64,000 nucleotides of DNA, from positions 1,302,001-1,366,000 of the forward strand of contig CP099514.1 of NCBI GenBank assembly GCA_025809375.1. The letters run 5' to 3'. Below are positions 42,667 through 54,112 of the stretch, one piece after another. The notes below the pieces were generated by a model. It saw only the letters and a program-made list of their open reading frames with translations. It did no database searches and had not been told where the DNA came from. Every line of letters starts with the position of its first letter. Within the stretch, counting starts at the first letter, position 1. The position numbers and the translations under genes are program-made. Origin of the DNA: Bacillus zhangzhouensis (lineage in GTDB: Bacteria; Bacillota; Bacilli; Bacillales; Bacillaceae).

Positions 42667-43150
42667 TTTAACCAATAAACAAGTGGTCATCGCCGGCGGC
42701 GGATCGGTCGCGTTAAGAAGAGCAAAGGCACTGTGTACGGAGCCTTGCTATATAACCGTAGTGAGTCCTAATATTTCTGAAGAGATGGCGTGTCTCATTG
42801 ATACATACGCATTGAATTGGAAGGAAAAGAAGGTGGACGCTGAAGATTTGAAGGATGCATTTTTCATTGTAGCTGCAACAAATGACCCTTCGGTAAATGA
42901 ATGGATTGCACAAACAGTACAGCCTTACCAGCTCGTGAATTGTGTAAGCCAATCTGAGCTTGGCAACGTGATTGTGCCGAAGGTTGTCAAAGCAGGAAAA
43001 GTGACGATTTCAGTCTCTACAAGCGGTGCAAGCCCTGCCCGGACAAAACAGCTGGCTGCGGCAATTGAATCCTTGCTTGAACATGAGGATATTGACGCAC
43101 TTGATGCCCTCTATATCGAAAGAAAAAAACGACAAAGAAACAGCCGATAA
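42647..43150 (+). CDS. sirC: Precorrin-2 dehydrogenase SirC
   Basis: SirC oxidises precorrin-2 to sirohydrochlorin with NAD+. The 167-residue protein (YlnF in B. subtilis) has a Rossmann fold starting VVIAGGGSVALRRA and the phrases VAATNDPSVNEWI and SVSTSGASPARTKQLA. Short length fits the Bacillus single-function enzyme that lacks the chelatase part of CysG. ATG 42647 lies after CGAGGAGAAAG within sirB. Its stop codon is part of the following terminator stem. Confidence 0.94.
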   Translation: MLPVHLDLTNKQVVIAGGGSVALRRAKALCTEPCYITVVSPNISEEMACLIDTYALNWKEKKVDAEDLKDAFFIVAATNDPSVNEWIAQTVQPYQLVNCVSQSELGNVIVPKVVKAGKVTISVSTSGASPARTKQLAAAIESLLEHEDIDALDALYIERKKRQRNSR

Positions 43151-43185
43151 AATCCTTACAGGAGATTTTATCGGCTATTTTATTT
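43142..43185 (+). terminator. Shared terminator between sirC and rqcH
   Basis: AGCCGATAAAATC and GATTTTATCGGCT form a perfect 13-bp stem with a 9-base loop, then ATTTTATTTATTTT. The stem includes the sirC stop. rqcH converges from the right, so the hairpin may serve both transcripts. Confidence 0.85.
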
Positions 43186-44893
43186 ATTTTCTCAGCTTGA
43201 GCACAAGATCTTCGTCAGGCGTGACAAATAATGTTTGCTGCTGATCATACGTAACAAAGCCAGGCTTTGCTCCGTTTGGTTTTTTTACATGCCGAATTTT
43301 TGTATAGTCGACAGGAACGGAGCCAGAATCTTTTGCTTTTGAGAAGTAGGCGGCAATTTGAGCCGCTTCAAGGAGTGTTTGTTCATCAGGTGCTTGGTGC
43401 CGGATGACGACATGTGACCCAGGAATATCCTTTGTATGCAGCCAAATGTCATCACGAGCAGCTGCCTTTGTAGTCAAAAACTCGTTTTGTTTGTTGTTTT
43501 TTCCGACTAAAATTGGAATGCCTTGGGACGATTCATACGTTTCGAGCTGAATGGCCGCTGTTTTTTTCTTTTTGGCATGACGCTTTTGTTTGGCGCGCAA
43601 ATATTTTCCTTCAACCAGCTCTTCTCTCATTTCCTCTAAATCCTTCGGCGAAGCAGAGGAAAGCTGCTGAATCAGCTCTTCAAAATAAGCAATTTCTTCA
43701 TGTGTCCGCTTAATTTGTTCATTTACAGCTTCTACAGCATTTTTTGCCTTTTGATATTTTGTAAAATATGCCTGTGCATTTTCAGAAGGAGTTTTGTTTG
43801 TTTTGAGCGGGATCGTGATGTCTCCTCCGTCTTCATCGTAATAATTGATGACAGTCGCTTCTTTATCCCCTTTTTTGATCGCATATAAATTGGCTGTTAA
43901 CAGCTCCCCATAGAGCTGATATTTGTGTGCATCTTGAGATTCTTCAAGGGTTCTTTTTAGCTTTTTAAGCTTGTTTTCATTTTTCTTTTTTTCATTTACG
44001 ACAAACCGTTCAAGGTCAGCCGCCTGCTGTTTGACTCTGTCTCTCTCAGCTTTTCCGAAATAAAAGCGGTCAAGCAGCTGGCTGAGTGAGTCAAATGTCT
44101 TTCTCTCGCCATGGATATGCTGAAGCTCTAATAAATAGAAATACTCTTTCCCCTCTTTTCTTGTGAGCTGCGGCGTAAAGGAGTGCATGCGAATAAGCTG
44201 GAACATATTGAGCAGAGTATTAGGAATCGTTTCTTGATTGGCAAGACCGGCCCGGTGTACAACTTCCTTTGCGAACAGCGGGGAAACCCCAGAGAAGGTA
44301 TCGACAATTTGATTTGTGATCTTTCCTTCTTGAAAGCGTAAATGCTTCAAAATATCATCCTTTGTCACTTTAAAAGGATTCAATTTTTGCTGCGCAGGCG
44401 GCAGAAGATATTCATGACCAGGAAGCACCGTTCGATAGCTGTTCACAGATGGAGAAAGGTGTTTCAGACCATCAATAATCTGCTGCGTTCCATCTTCTAC
44501 AAGAATGAAGTTACTATGACGTCCCATGATCTCAATGTAAAGCTTACGCGTTTGTTCATCGCCGATTTCATTTCGGCTTCGCACATGGAGCACGATCACC
44601 CGGTCAAATCCTATCTGTTCAAACCGTTCAATGAAGCCGCCCTCAAGGTGTTTTCTGAGGAGCATACAAAACATTGGTGGCTCGCTTGGATTGTCATATT
44701 GATACTCTGTGAGCTGCACTCTCGCATAGCTCGGATGAGCCGATAAAAGGAGCTTATGATTTTTCCCGTTTGCCCGAATATGAAAAATCAGCTCATGCTT
44801 ATATGGCTGATGGATTTTTGAAATCCTCCCGCCAGTTAATGTCTTTTGCAATTCATTTGTCATACCATATGTAAAAATGCCGTCAAATGACAT
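43184..44893 (-). CDS. rqcH: Ribosome-associated quality-control protein RqcH (NFACT family)
   Basis: RqcH (YloA; formerly annotated as a fibronectin-binding protein) binds stalled 50S subunits and adds C-terminal alanine tails to incomplete peptides. The 569-residue product has an NFACT-N domain with the key Asp97-Arg98 pair in [12 protein letters not shown], helix-hairpin-helix and coiled-coil regions (about 280-430), and NFACT-R with [18 protein letters not shown]. The start is the ATG whose first base is 44893; the frame is open further but lacks reason to be longer. It is transcribed against its neighbours. Confidence 0.95.
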   Translation of the reverse strand: MSFDGIFTYGMTNELQKTLTGGRISKIHQPYKHELIFHIRANGKNHKLLLSAHPSYARVQLTEYQYDNPSEPPMFCMLLRKHLEGGFIERFEQIGFDRVIVLHVRSRNEIGDEQTRKLYIEIMGRHSNFILVEDGTQQIIDGLKHLSPSVNSYRTVLPGHEYLLPPAQQKLNPFKVTKDDILKHLRFQEGKITNQIVDTFSGVSPLFAKEVVHRAGLANQETIPNTLLNMFQLIRMHSFTPQLTRKEGKEYFYLLELQHIHGERKTFDSLSQLLDRFYFGKAERDRVKQQAADLERFVVNEKKKNENKLKKLKRTLEESQDAHKYQLYGELLTANLYAIKKGDKEATVINYYDEDGGDITIPLKTNKTPSENAQAYFTKYQKAKNAVEAVNEQIKRTHEEIAYFEELIQQLSSASPKDLEEMREELVEGKYLRAKQKRHAKKKKTAAIQLETYESSQGIPILVGKNNKQNEFLTTKAAARDDIWLHTKDIPGSHVVIRHQAPDEQTLLEAAQIAAYFSKAKDSGSVPVDYTKIRHVKKPNGAKPGFVTYDQQQTLFVTPDEDLVLKLRK

Positions 44894-44969
44894 GTTGGAT
44901 ACACCCTCTTCTTTCACACACATCTACTGAAAGAACCTTCCATTTTCTCGTTCTTTAGGCAGTCTTATT

Positions 44970-44998
44970 ATTATAGCATGATTTAGGACGAGTCTGAA
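44970..44998 (-). promoter_or_regulatory. Sigma-A promoter of rqcH
   Basis: Read on the minus strand, TTCAGA is followed after 17 bases by a perfect TATAAT. It lies about 75 bases before the rqcH start, in the gap shared with yloB. I found no comparably good promoter for yloB in the other direction. Confidence 0.6.
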
Positions 44999-45058
44999 TA
45001 AACTGGCTTATAGAACACGGCATATGAGAGAGAACAAAAGAGGAGTGGACGAGGTCAA

Positions 45059-47734
45059 ATGAATTGGCATGAACTGAACCAAACCGATTTATTAAAAACA
45101 ATGAATACATCGATAGGTGACGGACTGTCAGAAAAAGATGTACAAAAGCGGCTTGAAAAACACGGGCCAAATGAATTGCAGGAAGGAAAAAAGGCGTCGG
45201 CTCTGATCATTTTTTTAGCACAGTTTAAAGATTTCATGGTGTTAATTTTGCTTGCAGCAACAATCATTTCTGCCTTTTTAGGAGAATACATTGATGCTGT
45301 TGCGATTGTAGCCATTGTATTGATGAATGGTGTACTCGGCTTTTATCAAGAACGCCGGGCGGAAAAATCCCTTCAAGCGTTAAAAGAATTATCAACTCCG
45401 CACGTGTATGCAAGGAGAAATAATGAATGGGTTAAGATTCCGTCTAAACATCTCGTGCCAGGGGATATTGTGAAATTTTCAAGCGGAGACCGGATTGGGG
45501 CGGATATTAGATTACTAGAAACAAAGAGCTTAGAAATTGAGGAGTCCGCTCTCACTGGTGAGTCTATCCCAGCGGTCAAACATGCAAGTCCGCTTTCAAG
45601 CAGTCATGTCTCGCTTGGAGATTTGACGAACATGGCCTTTATGGGAACGCTTGTCACTAGAGGCAGCGGCGTAGGGGTTGTCATTGGTACCGGAATGAAT
45701 ACGGCAATGGGACAAATTGCCGGCATGCTGGATGCAGCAGGTAATATGGAAACGCCGCTGCAAAGACGTCTGGAGCAGCTGGGGAAAATTCTGATTGTGG
45801 CTGCATTATTTTTAACGGTGCTCGTTGTTGTTCTCGGTGTTGTGCAAGGACATGAATTGTATCATATGTTCCTAGCGGGAGTATCTCTTGCTGTTGCGGC
45901 GATTCCAGAAGGGCTGCCGGCGATCGTCACTGTCGCACTTTCCCTAGGGGTGCAGCGGATGATCAAACAAAAATCGATTGTCAGAAAGCTCCCGGCGGTG
46001 GAAACACTCGGCTGCGCGTCAATCATTTGCTCTGATAAAACAGGAACCATGACGCAAAATAAAATGACTGTGACCCATGTATGGGCAGAGGGGAAAACGT
46101 GGAATATTTCTGGCACAGGCTACGAGCCATCCGGTGATTTTAGCTTAAACGGAGAAATCGTTCATGCCGACAAGCACCCAATCCTGCAAAAGGTGTTATT
46201 ATACGGGGCGCTTTGTAATACATCGACCATCGTTGAAAAAGACGGGGAGATGAGGCTTGATGGCGATCCGACAGAGGGGGCGCTTCTTACCGCAGCACGT
46301 AAAGCGGGTTTTACAGAGCAATTCATTGAAGCTGGATTTCATGTCATTGAGGAGTTTCCTTTTGATTCAGAAAGAAAAATGATGTCAATCGTCGTTGAAA
46401 CGAATCAAAAAGAGCGATATGTCATTGCAAAAGGTGCGCCGGATGTACTAATGAACCGTTCGAGTCATATCATGCACGGCGGACGCACAGCTTCTTTTTC
46501 AGCCACTCATAGGAAAGAAACAGAAGCTGCGATTCAAGGCTTAGCAAGACAGGCGCTTAGAACCATTGCCATTGCGTATAAAAAAGTCGGTCTGACAGAA
46601 AAAATCAACTCTGTACAGCAGGCTGAAACCGACTTAACATTTATCGGGTTAGAGGGCATGATCGATCCACCGCGTCCTGAAGTCAGACGAGCGATTAAAG
46701 AGTGCCGGGAGGCTGGTATTAAAACGGTCATGATTACAGGGGACCACGTGGAAACGGCCAAAGCGATCGCTAAAGACTTAAGCCTTTTACCGAAGCAAGG
46801 ACAGGTGCTCGACGGAAAAGCGCTAGATCAGATGAGTGACAAAGAGCTTGAGCAAACGGCTGAAAATGTATACGTCTTTGCCCGGGTTTCTCCTGAGCAT
46901 AAGCTGAGAATTGTCAAAGCTTATCAAAAAAATGGTCATGTTGTGGCGATGACAGGTGACGGGGTTAATGATGCGCCGGCCATTAAACAAGCAGATATCG
47001 GCATCTCCATGGGCATCACTGGAACAGATGTAGCCAAAGAAGCGTCATCTCTTATTTTACTTGACGACAACTTTGCGACCATTAAATCCGCCATTAAAGA
47101 AGGCCGGAATATTTATGAAAACATTCGTAAGTTTGTCCGTTATTTACTGGCATCAAATGTCGGAGAAATTTTGGTCATGCTGTTTGCGATGCTCCTCGCG
47201 CTTCCGCTTCCACTCGTTCCTATACAAATCTTATGGGTAAACCTTGTCACAGATGGTCTACCGGCTATGGCACTTGGCATGGATAAGCCAGAAGGCGATG
47301 TCATGAAGAGAAAGCCGCGGAATGTGAAAGAGGGCATTTTTGCTAGAGGACTTGGCTGGAAGGTCATCTCAAGAGGATTCCTCATCGGGCTTGCGACGCT
47401 TTTGGCATTTATATTTGTGTATCACCGCGATCCAAACAACCTGCAATATGCGCAGACTGTCGCATTTAGCACGCTTGTTTTGGCGCAGCTCATTCATGTA
47501 TTTGACTGCCGCAGTGAACGGTCCATTTTTGAACGTAATCCATTTGGGAACCTCTATTTGATCGGTGCGGTTTTGTCATCACTTTTGCTCATGCTTGTGG
47601 TCATATATTACCCGCCGCTTCAGCCAATTTTTAACACGGTCGCGATTGCACCAATTGATTGGCTGCTGATTATCGGGATGTCTGCACTGCCAACTTTTTT
47701 ACTGGCAGGATCACTTTTGACAAGAAAAAAATAA
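45059..47734 (+). CDS. yloB: P-type calcium-transporting ATPase YloB
   Basis: This 891-residue SERCA-like P-IIA ATPase has the phosphorylation motif [12 protein letters not shown] near residue 326, the actuator motif ALTGESIPA, the hinge [18 protein letters not shown] and about ten membrane helices. The M4 sequence AAIPEGLPA supplies calcium ligands. The B. subtilis homologue is associated with calcium handling in sporulating cells. GAGGAGTGGACGAGG precedes ATG 45059. Confidence 0.95.
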   Translation: MNWHELNQTDLLKTMNTSIGDGLSEKDVQKRLEKHGPNELQEGKKASALIIFLAQFKDFMVLILLAATIISAFLGEYIDAVAIVAIVLMNGVLGFYQERRAEKSLQALKELSTPHVYARRNNEWVKIPSKHLVPGDIVKFSSGDRIGADIRLLETKSLEIEESALTGESIPAVKHASPLSSSHVSLGDLTNMAFMGTLVTRGSGVGVVIGTGMNTAMGQIAGMLDAAGNMETPLQRRLEQLGKILIVAALFLTVLVVVLGVVQGHELYHMFLAGVSLAVAAIPEGLPAIVTVALSLGVQRMIKQKSIVRKLPAVETLGCASIICSDKTGTMTQNKMTVTHVWAEGKTWNISGTGYEPSGDFSLNGEIVHADKHPILQKVLLYGALCNTSTIVEKDGEMRLDGDPTEGALLTAARKAGFTEQFIEAGFHVIEEFPFDSERKMMSIVVETNQKERYVIAKGAPDVLMNRSSHIMHGGRTASFSATHRKETEAAIQGLARQALRTIAIAYKKVGLTEKINSVQQAETDLTFIGLEGMIDPPRPEVRRAIKECREAGIKTVMITGDHVETAKAIAKDLSLLPKQGQVLDGKALDQMSDKELEQTAENVYVFARVSPEHKLRIVKAYQKNGHVVAMTGDGVNDAPAIKQADIGISMGITGTDVAKEASSLILLDDNFATIKSAIKEGRNIYENIRKFVRYLLASNVGEILVMLFAMLLALPLPLVPIQILWVNLVTDGLPAMALGMDKPEGDVMKRKPRNVKEGIFARGLGWKVISRGFLIGLATLLAFIFVYHRDPNNLQYAQTVAFSTLVLAQLIHVFDCRSERSIFERNPFGNLYLIGAVLSSLLLMLVVIYYPPLQPIFNTVAIAPIDWLLIIGMSALPTFLLAGSLLTRKK

Positions 47735-47741
47735 TTCATTA

Positions 47742-47750
47742 TGGTATAAT
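47742..47750 (+). promoter_or_regulatory. Extended -10 promoter before yloC
   Basis: TGGTATAAT is a perfect extended -10 (TGnTATAAT). The only TTGACA upstream is 22 bases away, inside yloB. The predicted start (about 47757) coincides with the foot of the hairpin that follows. Confidence 0.6.
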
Positions 47751-47755
47751 TTTGA

Positions 47756-47782
47756 GGTAATAGTGTCTGCTATTACCTTTTT
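47756..47782 (+). terminator. Hairpin between yloB and yloC
   Basis: GGTAATAG and CTATTACC pair around TGTCTG and are followed by TTTTT. It probably terminates yloB, but it also would form the very 5' end of the yloC transcript. Confidence 0.65.
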
Positions 47783-47816
47783 CATTTATTAATATGAAAG
47801 AATTGGGTGTTTTAAC

Positions 47817-48692
47817 ATGATACGCAGTATGACGGGATTCGGCCAAGCGAGTAAAACGGATGGAGAACTGACAGTGTCAGTTGAGCTAAAATCGGTCAAT
47901 CACCGTTTTAAAGAGGTTCATGCCCGCTTGCCGAGGCCGCTTTTATATTTCGAAGATACATTAAAAAAAATCATTCTTCGTTACGTGCAGCGCGGTAGAA
48001 TTGAGCTGTTTGTCACGATTGAAGGCGGTAAACTAGCAAGCCGGTCTTTACAGATCGACTGGCCGCTGCTTGATGAATACATGAAAGCCGCAAAAGACCT
48101 CGAAGAACGCTATCACATTTCAGGCATTCAGCATGCACATGACTTATTGGGGCTGGACCTTGCCGTTCAGGTGGAAGAGTCAGCCAGCCGAAATGAACAG
48201 TTAGAGCAGCTGCTGATGGAAGCTTGCGAGGCTGCTGTCAAGGAGCTTTGCTTCATGAGAGAGCAAGAGGGAGCATCACTTCAAAAAGACTGTGAACTGA
48301 GGCTTTCTGAACTAGTGGCCTATACAGAAGAAATCAAAGTCTTTGCACCAGAGGTTGTGAGTCAGTACAAAGAACGATTGAATCAGCGATTGCAAGAATG
48401 GATCGGAGAGGCGCTTGATGAGAGCAGACTGACAACTGAGGCTGCCATCTTTGCTGACCGCTGTGACATTACAGAAGAGATTACGAGATTAAAAAGTCAT
48501 TTTCAGCAGTTTCAGCAAATCTTGCTGCAAGGCGGTGCTGCCGGCCGAAAACTTGACTTCCTTGTACAGGAGCTCAACCGAGAAGTGAACACCATTGGAT
48601 CAAAAGCGAACCATCACCATTTAACAAAGCTGGTGGTTGAAATGAAAAGTGCTATTGAAAAAATAAAAGAACAAGTGCAAAATATAGAATAG
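47817..48692 (+). CDS. yloC: YicC-family endoribonuclease YloC
   Basis: This 291-residue protein has the YicC N-terminal signature [10 protein letters not shown] and the C-terminal DUF1732 domain ([20 protein letters not shown]). YicC proteins are reported as divalent-metal-dependent endoribonucleases; in B. subtilis YloC is little studied. It begins a run of small housekeeping genes (remA, gmk, rpoZ). Confidence 0.92.
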   Translation: MIRSMTGFGQASKTDGELTVSVELKSVNHRFKEVHARLPRPLLYFEDTLKKIILRYVQRGRIELFVTIEGGKLASRSLQIDWPLLDEYMKAAKDLEERYHISGIQHAHDLLGLDLAVQVEESASRNEQLEQLLMEACEAAVKELCFMREQEGASLQKDCELRLSELVAYTEEIKVFAPEVVSQYKERLNQRLQEWIGEALDESRLTTEAAIFADRCDITEEITRLKSHFQQFQQILLQGGAAGRKLDFLVQELNREVNTIGSKANHHHLTKLVVEMKSAIEKIKEQVQNIE

Positions 48693-48768
48693 TCATTGTG
48701 TATGCTGTTTACAGTGCGTCTCTTTCGGCGAGACTAGAGACGTTTATATTACAGGGGGACGAAAGAAG

Positions 48769-49038
48769 ATGACCATAAAGTTGATCAATATCGGATTTGG
48801 AAACATCATTTCAGCGAATCGGATGATTTCGATCGTCAGTCCGGAATCAGCACCGATTAAACGAATGATACAAGACGCAAGAGATCGGGGTATGCTCATA
48901 GATGCTACATACGGAAGAAGAACCCGTGCTGTTGTCATTATGGACAGTGACCATGTCATCTTATCTGCCGTTCAGCCTGAGACTGTCGCGCAAAGACTTT
49001 CTGTAAAAGAAGAAATCATAGATGAAGGGCAGGGGTAA
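48769..49038 (+). CDS. remA: Extracellular matrix regulator RemA
   Basis: RemA (YlzA, DUF370) is an oligomeric DNA-binding protein that activates biofilm matrix and osmoprotection genes in B. subtilis. The 89-residue product matches it nearly residue for residue ([39 protein letters not shown]). GGGGGACG precedes ATG 48769. gmk begins 9 bases after the stop. Confidence 0.96.
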   Translation: MTIKLINIGFGNIISANRMISIVSPESAPIKRMIQDARDRGMLIDATYGRRTRAVVIMDSDHVILSAVQPETVAQRLSVKEEIIDEGQG

Positions 49039-49662
<624 letters not shown>

Positions 49663-49665
49663 ACC

Positions 49666-49869
49666 ATGTTAGATCCTTCAATTGACTCATTGATGAACAA
49701 ACTTGATTCAAAATATACACTTGTAACAGTGGCTGCACGCCGTGCACGTGAAATGCAGATCCATCAAGATCAACAGATTGAAAACACAAAGTCTTACAAA
49801 TTCGTAGGCAAAGCACTAGAAGAAATCGACGCTGGTCTTTTGACATTTGAAAAAGAGGATCAAGAATAA
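49666..49869 (+). CDS. rpoZ: RNA polymerase omega subunit
   Basis: The 67-residue omega subunit (YloH) helps assemble beta' in RNA polymerase. It shows [20 protein letters not shown] and the family phrase AARRAREM. It starts 3 bases after gmk with GCTGGGGG upstream, and ends before a strong terminator. Confidence 0.94.
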   Translation: MLDPSIDSLMNKLDSKYTLVTVAARRAREMQIHQDQQIENTKSYKFVGKALEEIDAGLLTFEKEDQE

Positions 49870-49900
49870 CACATCGCTTCTGCAATGCAGATACGATACG

Positions 49901-49942
49901 TTCAAAAAAGTCAAAACTATGATTGGTTTTGACTTTTTTGAA
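49901..49942 (+). terminator. rpoZ terminator
   Basis: A perfect 17-bp inverted repeat (TTCAAAAAAGTCAAAAC and its reverse complement) encloses an 8-base loop. A-run and T-run on the two sides allow function on both strands. Confidence 0.88.
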
Positions 49943-49986
49943 TTGTAGACGAATTTGTGAAAAAGGCCGTTAAGGGGGACAAACAA

Positions 49987-51204
49987 ATGTTACAGTCAAA
50001 AAATATTTTGCTCGGAGTCAGCGGAGGAATCGCTGTATATAAAGCAGCAGCACTTACTAGTAAACTCGTACAAGCAGGCGCAAATGTAAGAGTGATTATG
50101 ACGGAATCTGCCCGTGAGTTTGTGTCTCCGCTTACCTTCCAAGCTCTGTCTCGACATGAGGTATATGTGGATACATTCAAAGAAAACAATCCAAAAGTCA
50201 TTGCACATATTGACGTAGCTGACTGGGCCGATCTCATTCTTGTTGCCCCTGCAACAGCACATACGATTGGCAAACTGGCCGCTGGACTTGCAGATGATAT
50301 GCTCACAACGACTTTGCTTGCTTCAACAGCGCCTGTATGGATCGCACCAGCGATGAATGTGCATATGTACGATCACCCGGCTGTGAAACGGAACATTCGC
50401 ATATTATATGAAGACGGCTACCGGTTTATTGAGCCAAGTGAAGGTTATTTAGCCTGCGGGTACATTGGAAAAGGTCGATTAGAAGAGCCTGAAAAAATTG
50501 TTGAACACATCCGTGCTTTTTTTGAAGAGCCAATAAGCTTACCGCTCTCAGGAAAAAAAGTCGTGGTGACAGCAGGTCCTACACGTGAAGTGATTGATCC
50601 TGTCCGGTTCTTTTCAAATCGTTCTAGTGGAAAAATGGGCTATGCAATTGCAGAGGCTGCTCAGCAAATGGGGGCAGATGTTACGCTGATTTCCGGACCT
50701 GTCTCTTTAACCGCACCTGACCATGTACATGTGATGCACGTTGAATCGGCAGAGGAGATGTATCAAGCTGCGCTAGATGTTTACGGGGAAGCTGATCTTG
50801 TCATTAAAGCAGCAGCTGTCGCCGATTACACCCCTGTTACGACATATGCTCATAAAATGAAAAAACAGGACGGTGCTCTCGAAATTGAATTCACTCGGAC
50901 AAAAGATATTTTAAAAGAGCTGGGGAAAAGAAAAGAGCATCAAGTACTGGTCGGTTTTGCAGCTGAAACGCAGGATGTAGAATATTATGCGAAAAAGAAA
51001 ATTGACTCCAAACATTTAGATATGATTGTAGCCAATAACGTCACAAAAGAGGGTGCAGGCTTTGGCGCAGATACAAATGTGGCAGCGATGATCAAAGCAG
51101 ATGGAACGAAAAAAGAGCTGCCGATGATGAGCAAAAAAGATCTCGCTTTTGAAATTTTAAAGGAGGCAATACAACTGTTGCCAAAAGAGCGTGATCGAGC
51201 ATGA
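49987..51204 (+). CDS. coaBC: Bifunctional phosphopantothenoylcysteine decarboxylase/ligase CoaBC
   Basis: CoaBC makes 4'-phosphopantetheine from 4'-phosphopantothenate and cysteine in CoA synthesis. The 405-residue protein has an FMN-dependent CoaC half (GVSGGIAVYKAAAL; PAMNVHMYDHPA; ACGYIGKGRL) and a CTP-dependent CoaB half (VVTAGPTREVIDPVRF; KMKKQDG). ATG 49987 is chosen from AAGGGGGAC upstream; an extension to 49957 precedes that site. priA overlaps its end by four bases. Confidence 0.96.
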   Translation: MLQSKNILLGVSGGIAVYKAAALTSKLVQAGANVRVIMTESAREFVSPLTFQALSRHEVYVDTFKENNPKVIAHIDVADWADLILVAPATAHTIGKLAAGLADDMLTTTLLASTAPVWIAPAMNVHMYDHPAVKRNIRILYEDGYRFIEPSEGYLACGYIGKGRLEEPEKIVEHIRAFFEEPISLPLSGKKVVVTAGPTREVIDPVRFFSNRSSGKMGYAIAEAAQQMGADVTLISGPVSLTAPDHVHVMHVESAEEMYQAALDVYGEADLVIKAAAVADYTPVTTYAHKMKKQDGALEIEFTRTKDILKELGKRKEHQVLVGFAAETQDVEYYAKKKIDSKHLDMIVANNVTKEGAGFGADTNVAAMIKADGTKKELPMMSKKDLAFEILKEAIQLLPKERDRA

Positions 51205-53609
51205 TTGCTGAAGTCATTGTAGATGTCACAACGAAAGCCATTGACCGGCCATTTGATTACCGTGTACCAGATCGATTCAAAGATCTCGTCAAAGCGGGAA
51301 TGAGGGTGGTCGTTCCCTTTGGCCCGAGGAAAATTCAAGGATTTGTGACAAAAGTTAAAGATGAAACAGACATCAAGGCAGGAAGCATCAAAGAGATAGT
51401 CGATTTATTTGATTTATCACCTGTTCTGACAGATGAACTATTGGAGCTTTCCCACTGGCTGACGGAAAAAACATTGTCCTATCATATTACGGCACTTCAA
51501 TCGATGCTGCCCGCAGCCATGAAGGCAAAGTATGAAAAAGAAATACAGGTGCTATCAGAGGAAGAACTTCCGCAGTCATTGAAAGAGCTTTTCGGTCAGC
51601 GAGAGAGCATTCTTTATGCTGACATTCCGGCTGAACAATTAAAACAGATTCAAAAGCATGTCCAAAAAGGTCATCTAGAGGTGAGATACCATGTCTCCCA
51701 AAAATCTGGAAAGAAAAAGGTCCGCATGCTCCAGTTGGCTGTATCGAAAGAAAAACTTGAAGAAAAACAGCAGCAGCTAAAGAAAAATGCGGTGAAACAA
51801 AAGGCACTGATCTCCTATTTGCTTGAAGCGGGAGAGACAACCTTTTTAGCGAAAGACTTGCAGCAGCAAACAGGCGCGAGTTCTCAAACGCTTAAAACCT
51901 TTATTCAAGAAGGGCTGTTAACAGAAAGTTATGAAGAAGTCTATCGAGATCCTTACCGTAACCGGGAGTTTACACCATCTGCCTCACTTGATCTCACGCC
52001 TGAGCAAAGAGAGGCGGCAAAACATATTCATCAAGCAGTCAGTGAGGATCAGCACGAAACCTTTTTGCTGCACGGAGTGACAGGAAGCGGCAAAACGGAG
52101 ATTTACCTGCAGACAATTGAACATGTTCTTCAAAAAGGAAAAGAAGCGATCGTTTTAGTTCCTGAAATCTCGTTAACCCCTCAAATGGTGCAGCGATTTA
52201 AAGAACGATTTGGTTCAAATGTGGCTGTTCTTCACAGCGGCTTATCGACGGGAGAAAAATATGATGAATGGCGGAAAATCCACCGCAAGGAAGTCAAGCT
52301 TGTCGTTGGCGCAAGATCTGCTGTTTTTGCACCATTTGAAAATCTAGGCATGATTATAATAGATGAAGAGCACGAATCCTCTTATAAACAAGAAGAAATG
52401 CCTCGTTACCATGCCAAGGATGTTGCCATTGAACGAGCAGAGCGGCATCAATGTCCAGTCGTATTAGGCAGTGCAACACCTTCACTTGAAACCTATGCAC
52501 GTGCGAAAAAAGGCGTCTATACATTGCTGTCGCTAAAGCACCGCGTCAACCAGCAGCAGCTGCCGCACGTTTCGTTAATTGATATGAGAGAAGAACTAAG
52601 AAATGGCAACCGCTCCATGTTTTCCGAGGAATTGATGCTCAGGTTAAAAGAAGTGCTTGAGAGAAAAGAACAAGCCGTTTTATTTCTGAATAAAAGGGGT
52701 TATTCATCCTTTGTGATGTGCCGTGATTGCGGATATGTGGAGCAATGTCCTCATTGCGAAATTTCCCTTACCTATCACCGCTATCAAAAACGGCTGAAGT
52801 GCCATTATTGTGGTCATGAGGCACCAGTACCAGCTGAATGCCCAGAATGCCACAGTGAGCATATTCGCTATTTTGGGACTGGCACGCAGCGAGTAGAAGA
52901 AGAACTGACAAAGGTATTGCCTGAGGCGCGTGTGATTAGAATGGATGTGGATACAACGTCTAGAAAGGGTGCTCACGAAAAACTTCTCACGTCTTTTGGC
53001 AATAAAGAAGCGGACATTCTGCTCGGGACACAGATGATTGCAAAGGGGCTGGATTTCCCAGATGTCACACTTGTTGGTGTTCTCAGTGCGGATACATCCC
53101 TTCACATCCCTGATTTCCGTTCAAGTGAAAAAACATTTCAGCTTCTCACGCAGGTCAGCGGCAGGGCAGGGCGCCATGAAAAAGCGGGCTCTGTTATTAT
53201 TCAATCGTATACACCTTCTCACTATAGTATTGAATTAACGAAACAGCATGACTACGAAGCCTTTTATGAACAGGAGATGCTGCACCGGCGCCACCAATCC
53301 TATCCGCCGTATTACTTTTTGGCAATGGTGACAGTGTCACATGAGGAAGTGACGAAAGCAGCACATGTGACTGATCAAATTGTCCAGTTTCTAAAAATGA
53401 ACTGTGCACCGAATACTCGAATCCTTGGTCCGGCTGCATCGCCAATCGCTAAGATCAAAGATAGATATCGCTATCAATGCGTGATAAAATACAAAAGGGA
53501 AAATGAACTGGCAAGTTTACTACGGAAAATACAAGACCATTATCAAAAGGAAATGGAACAAAAACAATTGATGATTTCAATAGATATGAATCCATATATG
53601 ATGATGTAA
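51201..53609 (+). CDS. priA: Primosomal protein N' (PriA helicase)
   Basis: PriA restarts stalled replication forks and loads DnaD/DnaB/DnaC in Bacillus. The 802-residue helicase has an N-terminal DNA-binding domain, Walker A HGVTGSGKTEIYL near 296, the DEEH box IIIDEEHESSYK, and a zinc region with eight cysteines (CRDCGYVEQCPHC and CHYCGHEAPVPAECPEC). Motifs V and VI are GTQMIAKGLDF and QVSGRAGR. Start ATGA overlaps coaBC. Confidence 0.96.
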   Translation: MIAEVIVDVTTKAIDRPFDYRVPDRFKDLVKAGMRVVVPFGPRKIQGFVTKVKDETDIKAGSIKEIVDLFDLSPVLTDELLELSHWLTEKTLSYHITALQSMLPAAMKAKYEKEIQVLSEEELPQSLKELFGQRESILYADIPAEQLKQIQKHVQKGHLEVRYHVSQKSGKKKVRMLQLAVSKEKLEEKQQQLKKNAVKQKALISYLLEAGETTFLAKDLQQQTGASSQTLKTFIQEGLLTESYEEVYRDPYRNREFTPSASLDLTPEQREAAKHIHQAVSEDQHETFLLHGVTGSGKTEIYLQTIEHVLQKGKEAIVLVPEISLTPQMVQRFKERFGSNVAVLHSGLSTGEKYDEWRKIHRKEVKLVVGARSAVFAPFENLGMIIIDEEHESSYKQEEMPRYHAKDVAIERAERHQCPVVLGSATPSLETYARAKKGVYTLLSLKHRVNQQQLPHVSLIDMREELRNGNRSMFSEELMLRLKEVLERKEQAVLFLNKRGYSSFVMCRDCGYVEQCPHCEISLTYHRYQKRLKCHYCGHEAPVPAECPECHSEHIRYFGTGTQRVEEELTKVLPEARVIRMDVDTTSRKGAHEKLLTSFGNKEADILLGTQMIAKGLDFPDVTLVGVLSADTSLHIPDFRSSEKTFQLLTQVSGRAGRHEKAGSVIIQSYTPSHYSIELTKQHDYEAFYEQEMLHRRHQSYPPYYFLAMVTVSHEEVTKAAHVTDQIVQFLKMNCAPNTRILGPAASPIAKIKDRYRYQCVIKYKRENELASLLRKIQDHYQKEMEQKQLMISIDMNPYMMM

Positions 53610-53624
53610 AACGGAGGGCTATAA

Positions 53625-54107
53625 GTGGCAGTAAAACCAATAGTCATATATCCGGCAGATGTACTTGAACAAAAGACAGAGCGTGTCGATACGTTCGATA
53701 AAAAGCTTAAAAAACTGCTGGATGATATGTATGATACAATGCTTGAGCTGGATGGAGTTGGACTAGCAGCACCACAAATCGGTATTTCTAAAAGAATCGC
53801 TGTTGTAGATATCGGAGAAGAATCTGGCAGAATGGATTTAGTCAACCCCGAGGTGCTTGAAGTAGAAGGAAGTCAAACCGATATTGAAGGCTGCCTGAGC
53901 TTTCCATCTTTATACGGCACTGTAGAGAGACCGAACTATGTGAAGGTAAAAGCCTTTGATAAGAAAGGCAAACCATTTACAATAGAAGCAGACGGATTTT
54001 TAGCAAGAGCCTTATTGCACGAAATTGATCATTTAGACGGCATTTTATTTACGTCAAAAATCATTGAAACCTATACAGAAAAAGAATTTGCGGAAATGGA
54101 AGGGTGA
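53625..54107 (+). CDS. def: Peptide deformylase
   Basis: Def removes the formyl group from nascent proteins. The 160-residue protein has the three motifs [17 protein letters not shown] with Cys90, and HEIDHLDG with His132, Glu133 and His136 as metal and catalytic residues. It starts with GTG 53625 after ACGGAGGG. The fmt reading frame begins just after its stop. Confidence 0.97.
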   Translation: MAVKPIVIYPADVLEQKTERVDTFDKKLKKLLDDMYDTMLELDGVGLAAPQIGISKRIAVVDIGEESGRMDLVNPEVLEVEGSQTDIEGCLSFPSLYGTVERPNYVKVKAFDKKGKPFTIEADGFLARALLHEIDHLDGILFTSKIIETYTEKEFAEMEG

Positions 54108-54112
54108 AGAAA

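Noticed and set aside
44342-44746. 134-codon plus-strand frame inside rqcH
   Set aside because: It is antisense to well-conserved rqcH codons and resembles no family.
47717-47722. TTGACA as -35 partner of the yloC -10
   Set aside because: The spacer would be 22 bases with no sign of an activator site; the extended -10 alone is a better explanation.
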